Assembly (NCBI RefSeq): GCF_014898055.3
Contig: NW_023603184.1
Coordinates: 30,854,808 to 30,918,807 of the forward strand
Direction of reading: 5' to 3'
From: Talpa occidentalis
Lineage: Eukaryota; Chordata; Mammalia; Eulipotyphla; Talpidae
Length of the DNA stretch: 64,000 nucleotides
Shown: positions 23,475-36,005 of the stretch, one piece after another
Layout of the letters: each line of letters begins with the position of its first letter
How positions within the stretch are numbered: the stretch's first letter is position 1
Notes under the pieces: model-generated
Database searches by the model: none
What the model was told of the DNA's origin: nothing
Seen by the model: only the letters and a program-made list of their open reading frames with translations
Program-made: the position numbers and the translations under genes

Positions 23475-23718
23475 AAGCTGTTAAAGAGAGACTGGAGTGC
23501 AGACCCAAAAGCAGAACACATGGCCCCCAAGAGCTGCAACCAATAGCTCCATATTTTTAAAGTTCCCATGGGGGATCTGCTTGTCCCCCCAATTCCCAGA
23601 AACCCTTGCACAGGACATCAGGGGGTGGCATCTGGAGTGTCCACCCATGGGCATGAGACTTTTGAACACCAACGAAAACTCTCTGTATTCACCTCAGCTT
23701 GTTTGGTATTAACAAAGC
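23475..23718 (+). mobile_element. Solo LTR, 236 bp, with 4-bp target duplication
   Basis: 23479-23714 begins TGTTAA and ends TTAACA, a perfect 6-bp terminal inverted repeat. AAGC flanks it at 23475-23478 and 23715-23718. The GC-richer insert breaks AT-rich antisense L1. CCAAT near 23539 and a TATTTTTAA word about 15 bp later suggest plus orientation, but no AATAAA is present and the orientation is uncertain. The 63- and 71-codon frames here are incidental. Confidence 0.72.
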
Positions 23719-24553
23719 CACTGCAGCCACTTAAGACTGATATTTGAGTGGTATATCATTTTCTGTCTTTTATGTCTAAGCTACCTATTTTTATGTTAAA
23801 AATGTGTACCTTTTTGGATATTGCTTTCATATTCAATCTGCCAATATCTGCCTTTTAGTTTTGGTGTTCATGCCATTTATATTTAACATAATTGTTCATT
23901 TCCTTGCATTTAACAGTATTTTACTTTTTGTAATTATCACCTCTGGCTTTTGACCATTTCTCCCTTTTTGCCATGTTTTTAAATCAATTGAGCTTTAAAA
24001 AAATTCTACCTTATCTCTTCTGTTTTTAGCTGTAATTCTTTATTGTTTTTAGTGGTTAGAGTAGAAATTACAATGTTTTCTTAATTTATTTCAGTTTATT
24101 TAAGTTAATCTATAATGTACTAATCTTACAAGAGTACCCTGTAGTTTAACTCAGGTCCCACTATTATTGTTGTACATTTTATTTCTACATACATCATTTC
24201 TATATCTGTACATTTTATTTCTACATGTTATTTTGCTTTAAACAGTCAATGTCTCTTAAAAGAATTAAATTAAAAATGTTTTATATTTACGTATGTATTT
24301 ACTATTTCGAGCATTCCTTATTCCTACAGGTAGATTTGATTTTCCATCTGGTCTTATTTTCTTTCCTTCTTAAGACTTTTTAAATATTTCTTGTAGTGCA
24401 ACTCTGCTGTAATGAATTTTCACAGTTGTTGCTTAATGAAAAATATTTTCATTTTGCCTTTATTTCTGGAAGGAATTTTGTCTGGATGTAGAATTCTAGA
24501 TGAAAGCTTTTCCTTTCAGAACTCCAAAGGTGGTGTTTTGTTATCTTCTAGCT

Positions 24554-24847
24554 TGCCTTATTTCTTTTTTTTTTTTAAAGATTTATTTATTTATGCATAC
24601 AGGAGCTGAGGTACAGGCCAGAGGTGTGGGGGGTGAGAGGATTCACCAGAGACAGAGCGGGGAACAGAACAGGCAGACTGACTGAAATACACTGCTGAGG
24701 GGAGCAGCGGGTGAGACAGGAGAGGTCTGCTGTGCCATGTGGGTTGCTCCCTGGCCGGGGATCGAACTCATGCTGCAGTGGCTGCGGACAGCTTCATAGG
24801 TTGCATCTTAACCCCTTGCGCCACCAGGGAGGCCCTGCCTTATTTCT
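24554..24847 (-). repeat. tRNA-derived SINE, copy 6 (subfamily A1), 12-bp target duplication
   Basis: Body 24566-24835, reversed. TGCCTTATTTCT flanks it at 24554-24565 and 24836-24847. It has a full-length body with a good B-box complement GGGATCGAACTC. Confidence 0.94.
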
Positions 24848-26170
24848 GATGAGAAGTCAGTGAACATGTCCACTCTCAATGTCTGTGTGTGTGTGTTGGT
24901 TGAGTGTTTTAAATATGTGCTAATTGTGAGCCATAGAACCTTCTGAATTTGTTAGTTGATAGCTTTCTTCAATTTTGGCAAGCTCTCTTCTAGTATTACT
25001 TCAAATATTGCTTCTTTCAAATTCTTTTTCTTTTATGGGAGGCTCTTTTCACATTTCTCATATATCTTTTGTACTGTATCATTATTTTCCATTTCCATCT
25101 CCTTTTTCTCTCTGTGCTTCATTCCACATATTCTGTAGCTCTAACTTCTAATTCATGAGTCCTTTATTTATTTTTTTTGTTTCTAGTTAATATGTCGTGA
25201 AGCCATCTGAATTTTTAATTTAATATACCATACACTTCAACTCTATAGTTTTTATTTAATGATTTTCCATAGATCCAGGTCACTTTCTCCACCTTCTTAT
25301 CTATACACATCATATGTGATAAAAAGTTCATGCTAGATAATGCCAAATAACTAGATCATTCATAGGTTTGTCTATTGTTTTTTCTTATGACTCTTAGTCA
25401 TTTGTACCTGTTTTTTTAAATGCAAATTAATTTCTAGTTGATGTTAAACATGTTTTTTAAATTAAAAATGGTAGAGGATTTGGATGAATTATCTTCCTTC
25501 ACTGAATTTCTTTCTTTCTGAAAAGCTGTGAGCAAATCATCTTTATATAACCACAATTTGAAATTACTTAGGGTAGGTTTCAGGAATTTCAAGGGCTGTT
25601 TTATTTATGGGTTGCCTTCGAGTAGCTTGCTAGAAGCTTAGCGTTTTCTTATTAGATATGAATTCCAATTTCTTTATTTCGAGGACCATGAAACTGCTAA
25701 AATTCTGCTAGTCATTTTAGTCTCTTAGCAGTTAATTTATCCTAATTTCCTTGATTTTGATCCTTTTGGGACTATATGCAATTTAAGATTCAGCAAATTC
25801 TTTGAGAGAAAAGTCAGGTCCACTTCTCTGAGGTTCTTTTATTTCTGGGATCTTGGCTTCTCAATCCTGGAAACTTGACAGCCTGGGACTCCACTTGTTT
25901 CTTCCAGCTACACAGAGCCTGCCAGACATTTCAAGCTGCCACATTCTGCCCAGTGTCTCTGCCTCACACTCTCAATTACACAATGCCCCTTCCCCCTCCC
26001 AACAATATGACTATGAATCCTCAATATGTTTCTCTTCTCTCAGAAATCTTACACTCTCAAGTCCTGCCTTCTTTTGTTGTCTCATGACTTAAAATGGTTG
26101 GATTAATTTTTGGCATTTTTCTGATTTTTATAATTATTATATTTGTGGCAGAATTGGTCTGATATAAAGT

Positions 26171-26715
26171 ATTCTATCATAGCCAGAAGCAGAAGTCAAC
26201 ACATTTATTTTTGTCAAAAAAAAAAAAAGAAGAAGAAGAAAAAGCTTCAGGCTGTTCTATGAATGCATTTGTAATTACTTATCTCCTTCAATGAAGATGG
26301 ACGATTCATCTTTTTTCCATTTTTATTTTACCTGCTACCACTGGTTCTAATTGATGTAAGATAATTCTATCCCAATTATTGTTAATTTTATAAATTAACA
26401 ATCTTCACTTTCAAAAATTATTTATGACACTTTCATTCTGTTTTTGTAACCATATTTACCACAGTTATTTAGAATAAATTATGTGCTTAAATGCTTTCAG
26501 TTGCTCATTACCAGTTCTTCCACACCATGACTTTACTATTTATGAGTTTTAAATTTTGATTCATTTTTTTTCAGCTGGCTGAAGTAGATCTTGGAGTAAT
26601 TTTTCAGGAAGAATGCATGAGTCAAATACTTTGAGTCTTTGCATAACTGAGGTTATTGGTCTGTTGGCTTCATATATGAACCACAATTTTCAAGTATTCA
26701 ATCATTTACCTAAAA
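26171..26715. other. AT-rich DNA, no gene seen
   Basis: An A run with AAGAAGAAG lies near 26215-26245. The remainder is AT-rich and unassigned. Confidence 0.4.
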
Positions 26716-27480
26716 AAAAAATCAAACACTTATCCTGAGCAAAGTACTGTGCTAGACACTAGGAATACAGCAGTATGTAAAATGTGCATCGTTGACACTT
26801 TTAGGAATTTTACACTTTACTAGGGAAAACAGACAGAGCAGCTGATTCCACTATTAATTACTGGTGATCATGGCAACAAAGGAGTTTAACAGAGTTCTAG
26901 TCAGGAGAGGAGCAAGGGATGTAGGAACGATTACTTTGAAAAGGAAACAATTAAAAGAAGACTCAACAAATGAATGAATGAGTGACCTAGGCTATTTCTG
27001 TTTGAGAAGGGGTTTGATAAATTCTAAGCAGACAAAAGACCATATGCAAGAGCTTGAGGGTGGATGCAATATGAAGAAGGGCAATGTGGCTGGCACGCAG
27101 GGTAGAAAGAACAGTGTGACATATGGCTGGTGAAATAGGCAAAGGCAGGTGATGCAGAGGCTCAAATACTTCATTCAGGATTGAATTTTTATGCCAGGCA
27201 AAATCACGGATGCCAGGTTTGAGTACAGATGTAGCATGATCAGTTCTGACTTCATTAAAATCACACCAATTATACTACAATATGTGTAGAATAATGCAGA
27301 AAGGGATGAGGGGGTGAAGATGGAGCCTCTAACCAGGAGGCTACTTGCTGTTGCAAATGTTTCAGCAAGAGATGATAGTGGCTTGGATGAGACTGGTGGC
27401 AGTGGAAACTGTAAGAGATGGATATATTGAAAACACTGTTGAAAGTATCATTAACTCTTTGATTTTTTTTCCCTATCAAA
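26716..27480 (+). repeat. Ancient mammalian interspersed repeat
   Basis: GTACTGTGCTAGACACTAGG, ATACAGCAGTATGTAAAATG, then TGCAAGAGCTTGAGGGTGGA and GATGATAGTGGCTTGGATGA follow, in order, a common fossil mammalian repeat. Class not assigned. Frames here are incidental. Confidence 0.5.
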
Positions 27481-27789
27481 CATCAAATCCACTCGCAATG
27501 TCTGTGTGCTATACCGCTGAAATACATTAAGTCCTCACATAAATTCTCAGATAAATTCTTGGAAACTGACTTTAAAAGAAAGGATGACTTAAACAAAACC
27601 AGATCCTCAAATAACTTAGTTTTATCCAGCATTAGCTGGGATGTTTTTCCTCATCAATATTACAATGATATGACTTTTAAATCACTTCTTACCATCCCCC
27701 CTTTTTTGCCCTAGTCCAAGTTACCATCATCTCCCACGGGGATTAGACAATAGCCGTCTAGCTACTGTTGGTATTGTTTGCTTTTGCTC

Positions 27790-28290
27790 CCCATCACAGA
27801 ATGATCCTGCTGAAACTTAAATCCAATTAGGTCAGTCCCTTCAAAACTTTACAAAAATTTCCCATTTCACGCAGACTGAATGAAGGCCCAAATTCTAACG
27901 ATGGCCCACGGGGTCAAACGTGAATTGACCTTGTCATTCATGATTTCATCTCTTGCCATTCTCTATTTTGCTTATTCTAGTCAGTTCCACTGACCTCCTT
28001 ACCAATACCTCACCATAGCCCCTTACTGCACTTATGTTCCCTTTGCTAGCAGCAGCCTTCCCTGAGTCTTTGCATGGCTTGAACCCTTATATTATCAAGC
28101 CTTCCTAAAACCGCCTCAACTTAAGGGACATCCTCCCTGACCATCCTATCAAGCCTCTGCTCCCCTGCCAGTCTTTGTCCTCTTACCCTACTTTACCTTC
28201 CTTCATAGCACTGACATATTGAATAACTTTGTATTTATTTGCATAGTATTTGGAATGTGAGCTTTATGAGTGCATATTAAGAAATCTCCA
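27790..28290 (+). repeat. L2 fragment
   Basis: The L2 3'-region order is seen: CCTTCAAAACTTTACAAAAA, TTCACGCAGACTGAATGAAG, CCTGACCATCCTATCAAGCC and GTGAGCTTTATGAGTGCA. Confidence 0.65.
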
Positions 28291-28530
28291 AATATGAATG
28301 CTTTGGTTGAATGTGGCAGTGAGGAAAGAGAAGGCACTGACAACTCCCAGGTTCAGGCTCAGACTGTGGGATGGCTGTGGGTGTCAACACTGAGATCCAG
28401 AAGTTGGAGAAAGGAATCTGGTGAGTTCAGGGTTGGTCAGGATGAATTTAAGATAGCCATAAAACATCAAGCAGTGATGTCTGGGTTAAAACTCCTTGGT
28501 CTCAATATTCTCTGAAGACACAGTTTTCTT
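28291..28530 (+). repeat. Continuation of the ancient interspersed repeat of 26.7-27.5 kb
   Basis: CAGAAGTTGGAGAAAGGAAT and GGATGAATTTAAGATAGCCA fit the 3' part of the same fossil repeat type. Confidence 0.35.
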
Positions 28531-29490
28531 CTTCTGTTCAGGGAAGTTTTTGAGATACTTGAAAATAGCAATCTCTTCTCTCTGGATCTTTCTCTTTTAA
28601 AATTAGATTTCTTTTTGTTGCTTCCCCTGATTATATACGGAAGCATCTATCTCTTGCTTAACTGTTCAGATTGTCATGCAATTGGTTCATCAGAACTTTG
28701 GAGCACACCTTCTGCTCTCAGTAAACCTGTTCTTACTGTAGACACACAATACACCTTCCCTTGTCCAGTGTTGCCCAGGCCAGGAGGCTCAGGGTATATT
28801 GGCTGAATGAAAGTCTGAGTGGAAAGTGTTACAAGCAGAGAATCCCTGGATACTCCAGCCTTGGGAGGTGAAGGCATCTGCATGACTTCCTTGGCCAGAT
28901 TAATAGCTCTCCTTTCACTGCATTCTGTCACCCACCCTCCCAGGGCCTTTGTAAATCACTTGGTGTTATTCCTTCACTTACACATTTTTTATGACTGTCC
29001 TTTTAGGACCATATAAATCAGATGTCAAATCAGGTTATTAGCAAGGGCTATTTTTTTTCTCTCCTGTCAACAACCTGGTCTTTTAATTCACTTTGGACTT
29101 TCCTATTTCTATTTGTAATCCTTCTCTGGGATGTTGGTGAGGGCAAAAAGGGCTCTTCCAAAGGAGAGTTGGGGGAATTTAGACCAGATTGCAGACAACA
29201 AATATATATAATCTTGTAATGATGAGAATGGTAGAAAAAGAAAGCTTTTCTTTTGCACTGAGAGATGATCTTAACCCCTGGATTAATCAGTAGTTTTTCC
29301 TTATTAGCTAAAGGAAGGATTCCCAGGCCCATAGAACCTGAGAAGCATCAACTTCAGTGTAGACATTAAAAGTCCTTCCAGTGTCAAAAACATATTTAAG
29401 TGAACCTGTGAAGAAATGTGAAGAGGGAGGAGTTATTTGTTAAAGTTAATGGTAGAGATGAGCTATGAACTCTGTCCTCTAAATTTTAGA
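28531..29490. other. Unique DNA, no gene seen
   Basis: Frames up to 94 codons on both strands overlap and carry no recognisable domain. Confidence 0.35.
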
Positions 29491-31891
29491 TTAAAAAAAA
29501 TCTTTAATGTCAAAAGTACTGTATAACATAAACAGTTTAAAAATCCCTCCTATGCCACCATCAATAATTAAAAGTATAAATATTTTCAAATGCTCTTTTG
29601 TTCTAACCCTTTTGATTTCCATCGCCAATCTGATTTTCACTTCTCTATAAATGGACTCACTAGTGTACTTGTTATGTTTTCTTCCAAGCCTTTTTGTGCA
29701 TTTTAAGGGCAACCACAGAACTGTATATTGTGTGTGTTTTAGGGCTTATAAATGTAATCATGTTCATAGCAGTTTGCCTTTTTCACTCAACAGTGTTTTT
29801 GTTTTATTTAAGATCACTCCATTAACACACACTGACCCACATATTTATTTTAATTATTTTCTGGTAACTATGTGCCCCAATTTTTCTTTATTCCTTTTTT
29901 GGATGCATGTTTAGATTGGTACTAATTTTTGCAGTTACTAAATACTGGTATTATCAACATTCATTCACTATACTCAGTGCTTATAGGCAGTGCTTCTTTA
30001 GGCAAGTAACAAATGATGGAGATGCTGGGTAAAAGGTTACATGGTATTTTAGTTTTAATAGAAAGAACCAAAACTTCTCCTATTGGCTATATAAATTTAT
30101 ATTTCTATCAGAAGTTAATAACAGCACATGTTCCATTCAACAAACATTGTTTTAATGTTTTCAGATTACTGCAAAGATTTCCTGTTCAGCAAATAGAGTC
30201 TCATTTTCATTTTTAATTTCTGTGAGCTTCAATGTCTCTTCTTAAGTTCACCGATGATGTTTTGTTTATTTTTATCTTGTTCCCCTCCCTTATTGTTTGC
30301 TTTTTATTATTGCTTTATAGGAATTTGTTACGTATTTATGCAGAAATGTTATATATTGAGGTAACATTAGGATCCTACCCACCAGGTATTGTTACCACAG
30401 TGAACCCAACACCAAATCATCGTTGGGTCACCACCATCACCTACTGTGCCTCCTTCTTGCTGTCCTGCCCCTTCTCTGACCCCTCCCCATACTCTGGGTC
30501 TTGAACTTTGGTTTGGTTTTTATACATTGCAAATGCTCCCCACTCTGTCACTTGTCTTTCCCCATTATTTATAGGCTTTTTATGACATGGATTTTTTTCA
30601 TTTTTAATGTCATCGAACTTATCGGTGTTTTTTTCTTTATAATTTGGTACTTTTACTGTCTCTTTTTAAGGAACTATCACTCCTGCATCAAATATGTTTA
30701 CCTATTTATTTGTCTAAAAGTTTCAAGTTTGGTTTTTCATCTATGAATTTTTAATAAATCTAGTAATTTTATATATGTATGAGCAATACATTAAATTAAT
30801 TATTTTATAGATAACCAATATTCCAGATCTATTTATTAGACATATCTCTCCTTTCTTCTTACTTTGTGATGTCACCTTTATCAAATATCTGTTTTCCATA
30901 TTGTGTTTGTCACTGGCTTCTCTAATCTATGGCATCATTCGATTAGTCTCAATTACTATATATTTGTTTTCAGTTTTAATGCGTGGTAAAATGAGATCCC
31001 TTACTTATTCTTATTTTTCAAAATGTTCTTGATGATTTTTAATTTGAAAATCAACTTCTAAATTTACATATGATAAATGCACAGGTTTTTTAGGTATATC
31101 ATCTGAACTTTGACTAGCCATCCCAACAAAGATGTAGACCATTTCCATCATTTCAGAATGTTTCCCTTTCCCCATGCCCTTGCAGTTAATTCACTTCCCT
31201 CCCTACCTGCCCTACCTCCACTACAGCAGGACTGAGATACAGTGAGATGAACGAGGTACATATGATGCAAAGTTTAAAGAGGTACATGCTCACAAGCTGC
31301 AAGTGAATGCTTTTTAAAATCATCTGCCCTATGTTCTTCATTAACCTCACTCTACTCCTGGCCCTCACTCTACTCCCACTCTACTCAAGCAACAATGGTG
31401 TCTATCATAAGAAAATTTACTGTTTTTGAACTTCATATAAGTGGAATCATAAAGTAAATATTCTTTTTAATTTTGTTCATCCTGTCTGTGAGACTCATCC
31501 ATATTGTTGCAGATATCACAACTGATTATTTTTATTACCCATTTGATTAGTTTTTTAATATTAAATAAACATCAAATTTCTGAGGTAAAACTCACTTCCT
31601 AAGCTCTCCTTACTTTGAACTTACCAAAAATTGTTTTATCATTTATCTGCTGAGGAGTATTTGAATTATTTCCAGTTATAGTTATTATGAATAAAATAAC
31701 CATGAATATTTGTACATATGCCTTTTGTGTGGGCATGTCTTTTTTTTCTTTTCAGTGACGCATAGGTGAGAATTTGCTGGATCTTGAAATAGGTATATGC
31801 TTAACTGTATAAGAAACTTGATATTTTCTAAGATGATAGAAAATTTTAGTATTCCCATGAGCAATATATGAGAACAACTGCCAGTTGTTCC

Positions 31892-32185
31892 ATCTCATTC
31901 TTTTTTTTTTTTAAGATTTATTCACTTATCTATACAAGAACCCGGGTACAGTTCAGATGCACGGAAGGGTGAGAGGATTCACCAGAGACAGAGCGGGGAA
32001 CAGAACAGGCAGACTGACGAAACACACTGCTGAGGGGAGCAGCAGGAGAGACAAGAGAGGTCCACCCCGCCATGTGGGACCCTCGCTGGCGGGCTGGGAT
32101 CGAACCAGTGCTGCAGAGGCTGCGAACAGCTCCACAGCGCTGTGCCCAATGGCCTGCGCCACCAGGGGAGGCCCTCGATCTCATT
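31892..32185 (-). repeat. tRNA-derived SINE, copy 7 (subfamily A2), 8-bp target duplication
   Basis: Body about 31900-32177, reversed; ATCTCATT at 31892-31899 and 32178-32185. Ends in the usual CCACCAGGGGAGGCCC complement. The 69-96-codon frames are SINE-derived. Confidence 0.9.
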
Positions 32186-32500
32186 ATTAAGTAGTCATTA
32201 TAATGTGTATGAAGCTGCATTTCCCTGATAACTACAGTGCAGCATCTCTGTGTTTATGAGTCGCACATATCTGTTGTGATCTATTTTTTTTTTTTTTCGG
32301 TATGTTTGTCGTCTTAGTTTAACATTAAAATATGTTATTTTAGTTGTTTTACTTTTAGGTCTATGATTCCCTTTGAATTAATTTTAAATATGACAATGAG
32401 GTAGGGGTTCAGGTTTATTAATTTTCAATGGATATCCAGTTGCTTTAGCACTAATTGAGGAAAGGCCTTCATTTTTCAATAAAATTGCATTAGTTAAAAA

Positions 32501-32626
32501 TCAGTTAACTGGGGGGCCTCCGCTCTGTCTCTGGCGAATCCTCTTACCCTCCTGCACATCTGGTCTGCACCCCTGTTCTTCTGTAAAATAAATAAACAAA
32601 TCTTTAAAAAAATTCAATTAACTGGG
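32501..32626 (+). repeat. Internally deleted SINE, copy 8 (100 bp), with target duplications
   Basis: The body at 32514-32613 begins with the normal first bases GGGCCTCC, then jumps directly to the 3' half (GCTCTGTCTCTGGCGAATCC) and the A-rich tail. TCAGTTAACTGGG (32501-32513) and TCAATTAACTGGG (32614-32626) flank it. About 170 bp, including both pol III boxes, is missing. Confidence 0.85.
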
Positions 32627-34513
32627 TACATGTGGATCTATTTCTAAGTTCTTCACTGTTACATTTATCTAATTTTCTAAACTTTGTTTTCACCATTATC
32701 ATGCTGTTTTGATTTAGAGTAAAGCAAGTCAGGTAATTTCTCCTATTTTTCTTTTTCACTTATGTGGCAACTCTAGGTCCTTTTGCATGGTCATACAGAT
32801 TTTAGAAAGATTTCCACAGGCACAAAAAACCCCACTGAACTTTTGAATGGGGTTGCTCTTTACATATGTCAGTGTGAACAAAACTGACATTGTAACAATA
32901 TTAAGTGAACCAATTCGTGAGCATGAAGTATCTCTCCATGTTATTGGATATTTTTGAATATTTTTCAGTGATTTTTGTATGTATTAGTGGCAAAGTCTTG
33001 AGTACTCTGTAAGTTATTCCTAAGATTTTATGGTTTGTGATTTTGCAGACAGATTTTTAAAAATTTTTCTTTCCACTTTCATTGCTAACAGGCAAAAATT
33101 CAACTTACTTTAGATATTACTGTTTTATCTATAACCTTGCTAAATTTACTTAGCATCATTAGTTTTTGTGAAGTATTGAGGTTAGATAAATTGATATTTA
33201 TTCATATCCATTTCATTTAAAAATTAAATCATAGTATGTGGTCATAAATCATATATTTTTATGAAAGATAGCTATATTTTCCAAAACAAACCAAATGAAA
33301 GTGGAATTGTTTCACATTTTTGAAAATTTCTTAAATGTCAGGTTTACTATAACATGGCTGGATCCTCCTATCTGTTTCCGCCTTTTGTCTATTGAATAGC
33401 ACACAACTTGTAACCTCTAAAAAGTACACTGTGCAAGCAAGGGACAATCAGAAGGAAGATGCAAGTAACAGTGTAGTGTGAAAAAAATAACTTGTACCTC
33501 ACATACCCTGAAAGAGACTAGGGACCTGCCAGGAGTCCTTGAAAAGCACTTGAAGAGCACATTGGAGGGCATGATGGCTACGATGAAAAAGTTGTATTTC
33601 TCCAAATTCAATTTTCCAATGTTTTTCTCATTCTCCTGCTCTGACTAAAACCTCCACTACAATATATAATAAAAATAGGAGAACAGAAACTATTGCCTTA
33701 TCTTTGAATTTGTAGAACATTTTGAGTGTTTTACCATTAATTATGATGTTAGGAGTTTTTGCAGATGCTTCTTGATAGATTGAGGAAGTTTCCTGTGTTA
33801 ACAGTTTGCTCAGGGTTTTTGTTTTGACTGTGAATGGATATTTAGTTTTATGGATATCTTTCTGCATCTATTGATATGGTCATGTATTTTTTTCTTCTTT
33901 ATTCTGCTAATTGATTAGTTTTTTAATGTTAAATCAACATTAAATTTCTGAGGTAAACCTCACTTCCTAAGTATTTTTATATATTGCTGGATTGAATTTG
34001 CCAGTGTTTTGTAGAGCAGTTTTGCACCTATATTTATAAGATTTATCGAGCTCTAATTTTATTTCCTCCTAATAACTTTGTCTCGTTTTGTTTTCAGCAT
34101 TTATGTTGACCTCATCAATTACATGGGGAAGCATTTCTTTCTCCTTTATTGCCTGAATGAGTTTTGTTAGATTGCTAGTATTTCTCATTTAAGTGTTATG
34201 ATAGAATTCCCCAGTGAAAACATCTAGATCTGGTGCTATTTATGTGAAAGCTTTTGATTATAAAGTTAAGTTCTTTAATAGAGATAGTTTTTCAATTTTT
34301 ATTTCTGGAGGCAGTTTGGGTAAATTGCACTTTGCAAAAGTTAGTTCTTTCCTTTCATGTTGTTAAATGTAGTTACATGAAGATGTTTATAATTTTCTTT
34401 TATTACCCTTTTAATGGTTAGCTTATCTTAAGTAATATCTAATCTTGAATTCCTGATAATGTTATTCGTGTTTTCTCCATTTTTAAATTCAGTTTTGAAA
34501 TTTAATAATTTGT

Positions 34514-34837
34514 CAATATAAGTAATTTTTTTTAAAGATTTATTTTTATTTATTTATACAAGCACTGGGTACAGTCAGAGGTGTGGGAGGGTGAGAGAAT
34601 TCACCAGAGCCAGAGCAGGGAGCAGAGCAGGCAGACTGAAGTACACTGCTGAGGGGAGCAGCAGGCGGCAGGAGAGGTCTGTGCATCTTGTGGGACCCAC
34701 CTCCGCTGGCGGGGGGTGGGGGGGGGTGGGGGGGGTGGCGCCAGGGATCGAACCGGCGCTGCAGAGGCTGCGGGGCAGTTTGCAACCCAGTGCTCAACCG
34801 CTGCGCCACCGGAGAGGCCCAATATAAGTAATTTTTT
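34514..34837 (-). repeat. tRNA-derived SINE, copy 9 (subfamily B), perfect 18-bp target duplication
   Basis: Body 34532-34819, reversed. CAATATAAGTAATTTTTT flanks it at 34514-34531 and 34820-34837. An expanded G-rich run lies inside at about 34709-34737. Frames of 78-128 codons are SINE-derived. Confidence 0.94.
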
Positions 34838-34904
34838 AAGAAACAAATTTGGGCTTTGGTAACAGTATCATTTTTTCCCCTTTGCTCTTGATTTCTGCTC
34901 TTAT

Positions 34905-35227
34905 CTGTATTTGATTTTTTTTTAAATATCAACTTATTTTATTCATTTTATTTTTTTAAGATTTATTTATTTTTATACAAGAGCTGGGGTACAGGGCAGA
35001 CGTATGAGAGGGGTGAGAGGATTCACCAGAGGCAGAGCAGGGAGCAGAAGAGGCAGACGACAGAAATACACTGCTGAGGGAAGCAGCCAGCAAGACAGGA
35101 GAGGTCAGGCTATGTGGGATTCTTGCGGGCCCACCGGGTTCGAACCCACGCTGCAGAGGCCGCAGACAGCTTCACAGCGCTGCGCTCAACCGGCTGCGCC
35201 ACCGGGGAGGCCCTGTATTTGATTTTT
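34905..35227 (-). repeat. tRNA-derived SINE, copy 10 (subfamily A2), 15-bp target duplication
   Basis: Body about 34920-35212, reversed, with a 40-bp AT-rich tail before the AAGATTTATTTA start. CTGTATTTGATTTTT flanks it at 34905-34919 and 35213-35227. Confidence 0.92.
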
Positions 35228-35248
35228 ATCATCAGATTCTAAATGCTT

Positions 35249-35593
35249 TGTATTTATTCTTTTTTTTTTTTAGATTTATTTATTTATTTATTTATTTTTA
35301 TTTATTTTATTTATTTATTATTTATTTATTTATACAAGCACTGGGTACAGTCAGGAGCACAGGAGGGTGAGAGAATTCACCAGAGCCAGAGCGGGGAGCA
35401 GAGCAGGCAGAGGGACCGAAGTACTCTGCTGAGGGGAGCAGCGGGCGGCAGGAGAGGTCTGCGCGCCATGTGGGACCCTCCTCCGGTGGCCGGGGAGCAG
35501 CTGGGGATCAAACTTGCGCTGCAGAGGCTGCGGGCAGCTTCGCAACCCAGCGCTCAACCGCTGCACCATCGGGGAGGCCCTGTATTTCTTCTT
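35249..35593 (-). repeat. tRNA-derived SINE, copy 11 (subfamily B), long (TTTA)n tail
   Basis: Body 35262-35580, reversed. TGTATTTATTCTT (35249-35261) and TGTATTTCTTCTT (35581-35593) flank it. The tail at 35275-35335 is an expanded TTTA/TTTTA repeat. The 85- and 129-codon frames are SINE-derived. Confidence 0.92.
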
Positions 35594-36005
35594 GATTTGA
35601 AAACTCAATCATTGATTTCAGGTCTTGTCTAATACATGCATTTTAAATGTCTATAGTCATCTCATCTCTATGATTTCCCTAGTTATCTCCTATAGGTTTT
35701 ATTTTCATCATTTAATGTAAAAGAATTGTTCATTTTCCTTTTAATTTCTTCTTTGGTCCATAGATTATTTAGAACTATGTTATTTAATTTTCAGCTACTT
35801 GGAACTTTTTACATATCTTATTACTATGGTTTTCTAATTTAAAACACTTGCAGTCAAAGAACATGCTTTATAAGATTTCAATCTTTTGATGAAAACATAT
35901 GGTCTGTCTGGTGAGCATTTTACATGTACTTGAGCATACTATGTATTCTGTGGGGATATTGCTTAATTTTAAACTTTATGGAGTTGTGTGCATATTAAAA
36001 ATTTA

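Larger units (their letters stand above)
20640..26170 (-). repeat. Ancient, fragmented L1 sequence (minus strand)
   Basis: The plus strand is T-rich and carries antisense L1 words: CATCTTTGCCCACATTTAAT and TTTATCAGACACATATTTTC near 22280-22540, TGCATTTTGAGTTAAAGTTT near 22730, and CTGGATGTAGAATTCTAGAT and TTCAAATATTGCTTCTTTCA at 24480-25020. No ORF survives. The limits are approximate, and single-copy pieces may be included, especially 20640-21890. A solo LTR (23479-23714) and a SINE (24566-24835) interrupt it. A (AAG)n tract lies at 26228-26243. Confidence 0.6.
29490..36005 (-). repeat. Ancient L1 fragments (minus strand), with SINE insertions
   Basis: Antisense L1 words occur in several fragments, for example TTAGATTGGTACTAATTTTT near 29910, GTCACTGGCTTCTCTAATCT near 30910, TTAGGTCTATGATTCCCTTT near 32355, TTTATATATTGCTGGATTGA near 33976 and GAAAACATATGGTCTGTCTG near 35890. 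A 57-bp segment at 31543-31600 recurs with few changes at 33912-33969, so at least two L1 copies or a duplication are involved. No ORF survives. Confidence 0.6.

Noticed and set aside
34546..34932. The 128-codon minus frame
   Set aside because: It is entirely SINE copy 9 plus flank. The Pro run comes from the complement of the G-rich expansion.
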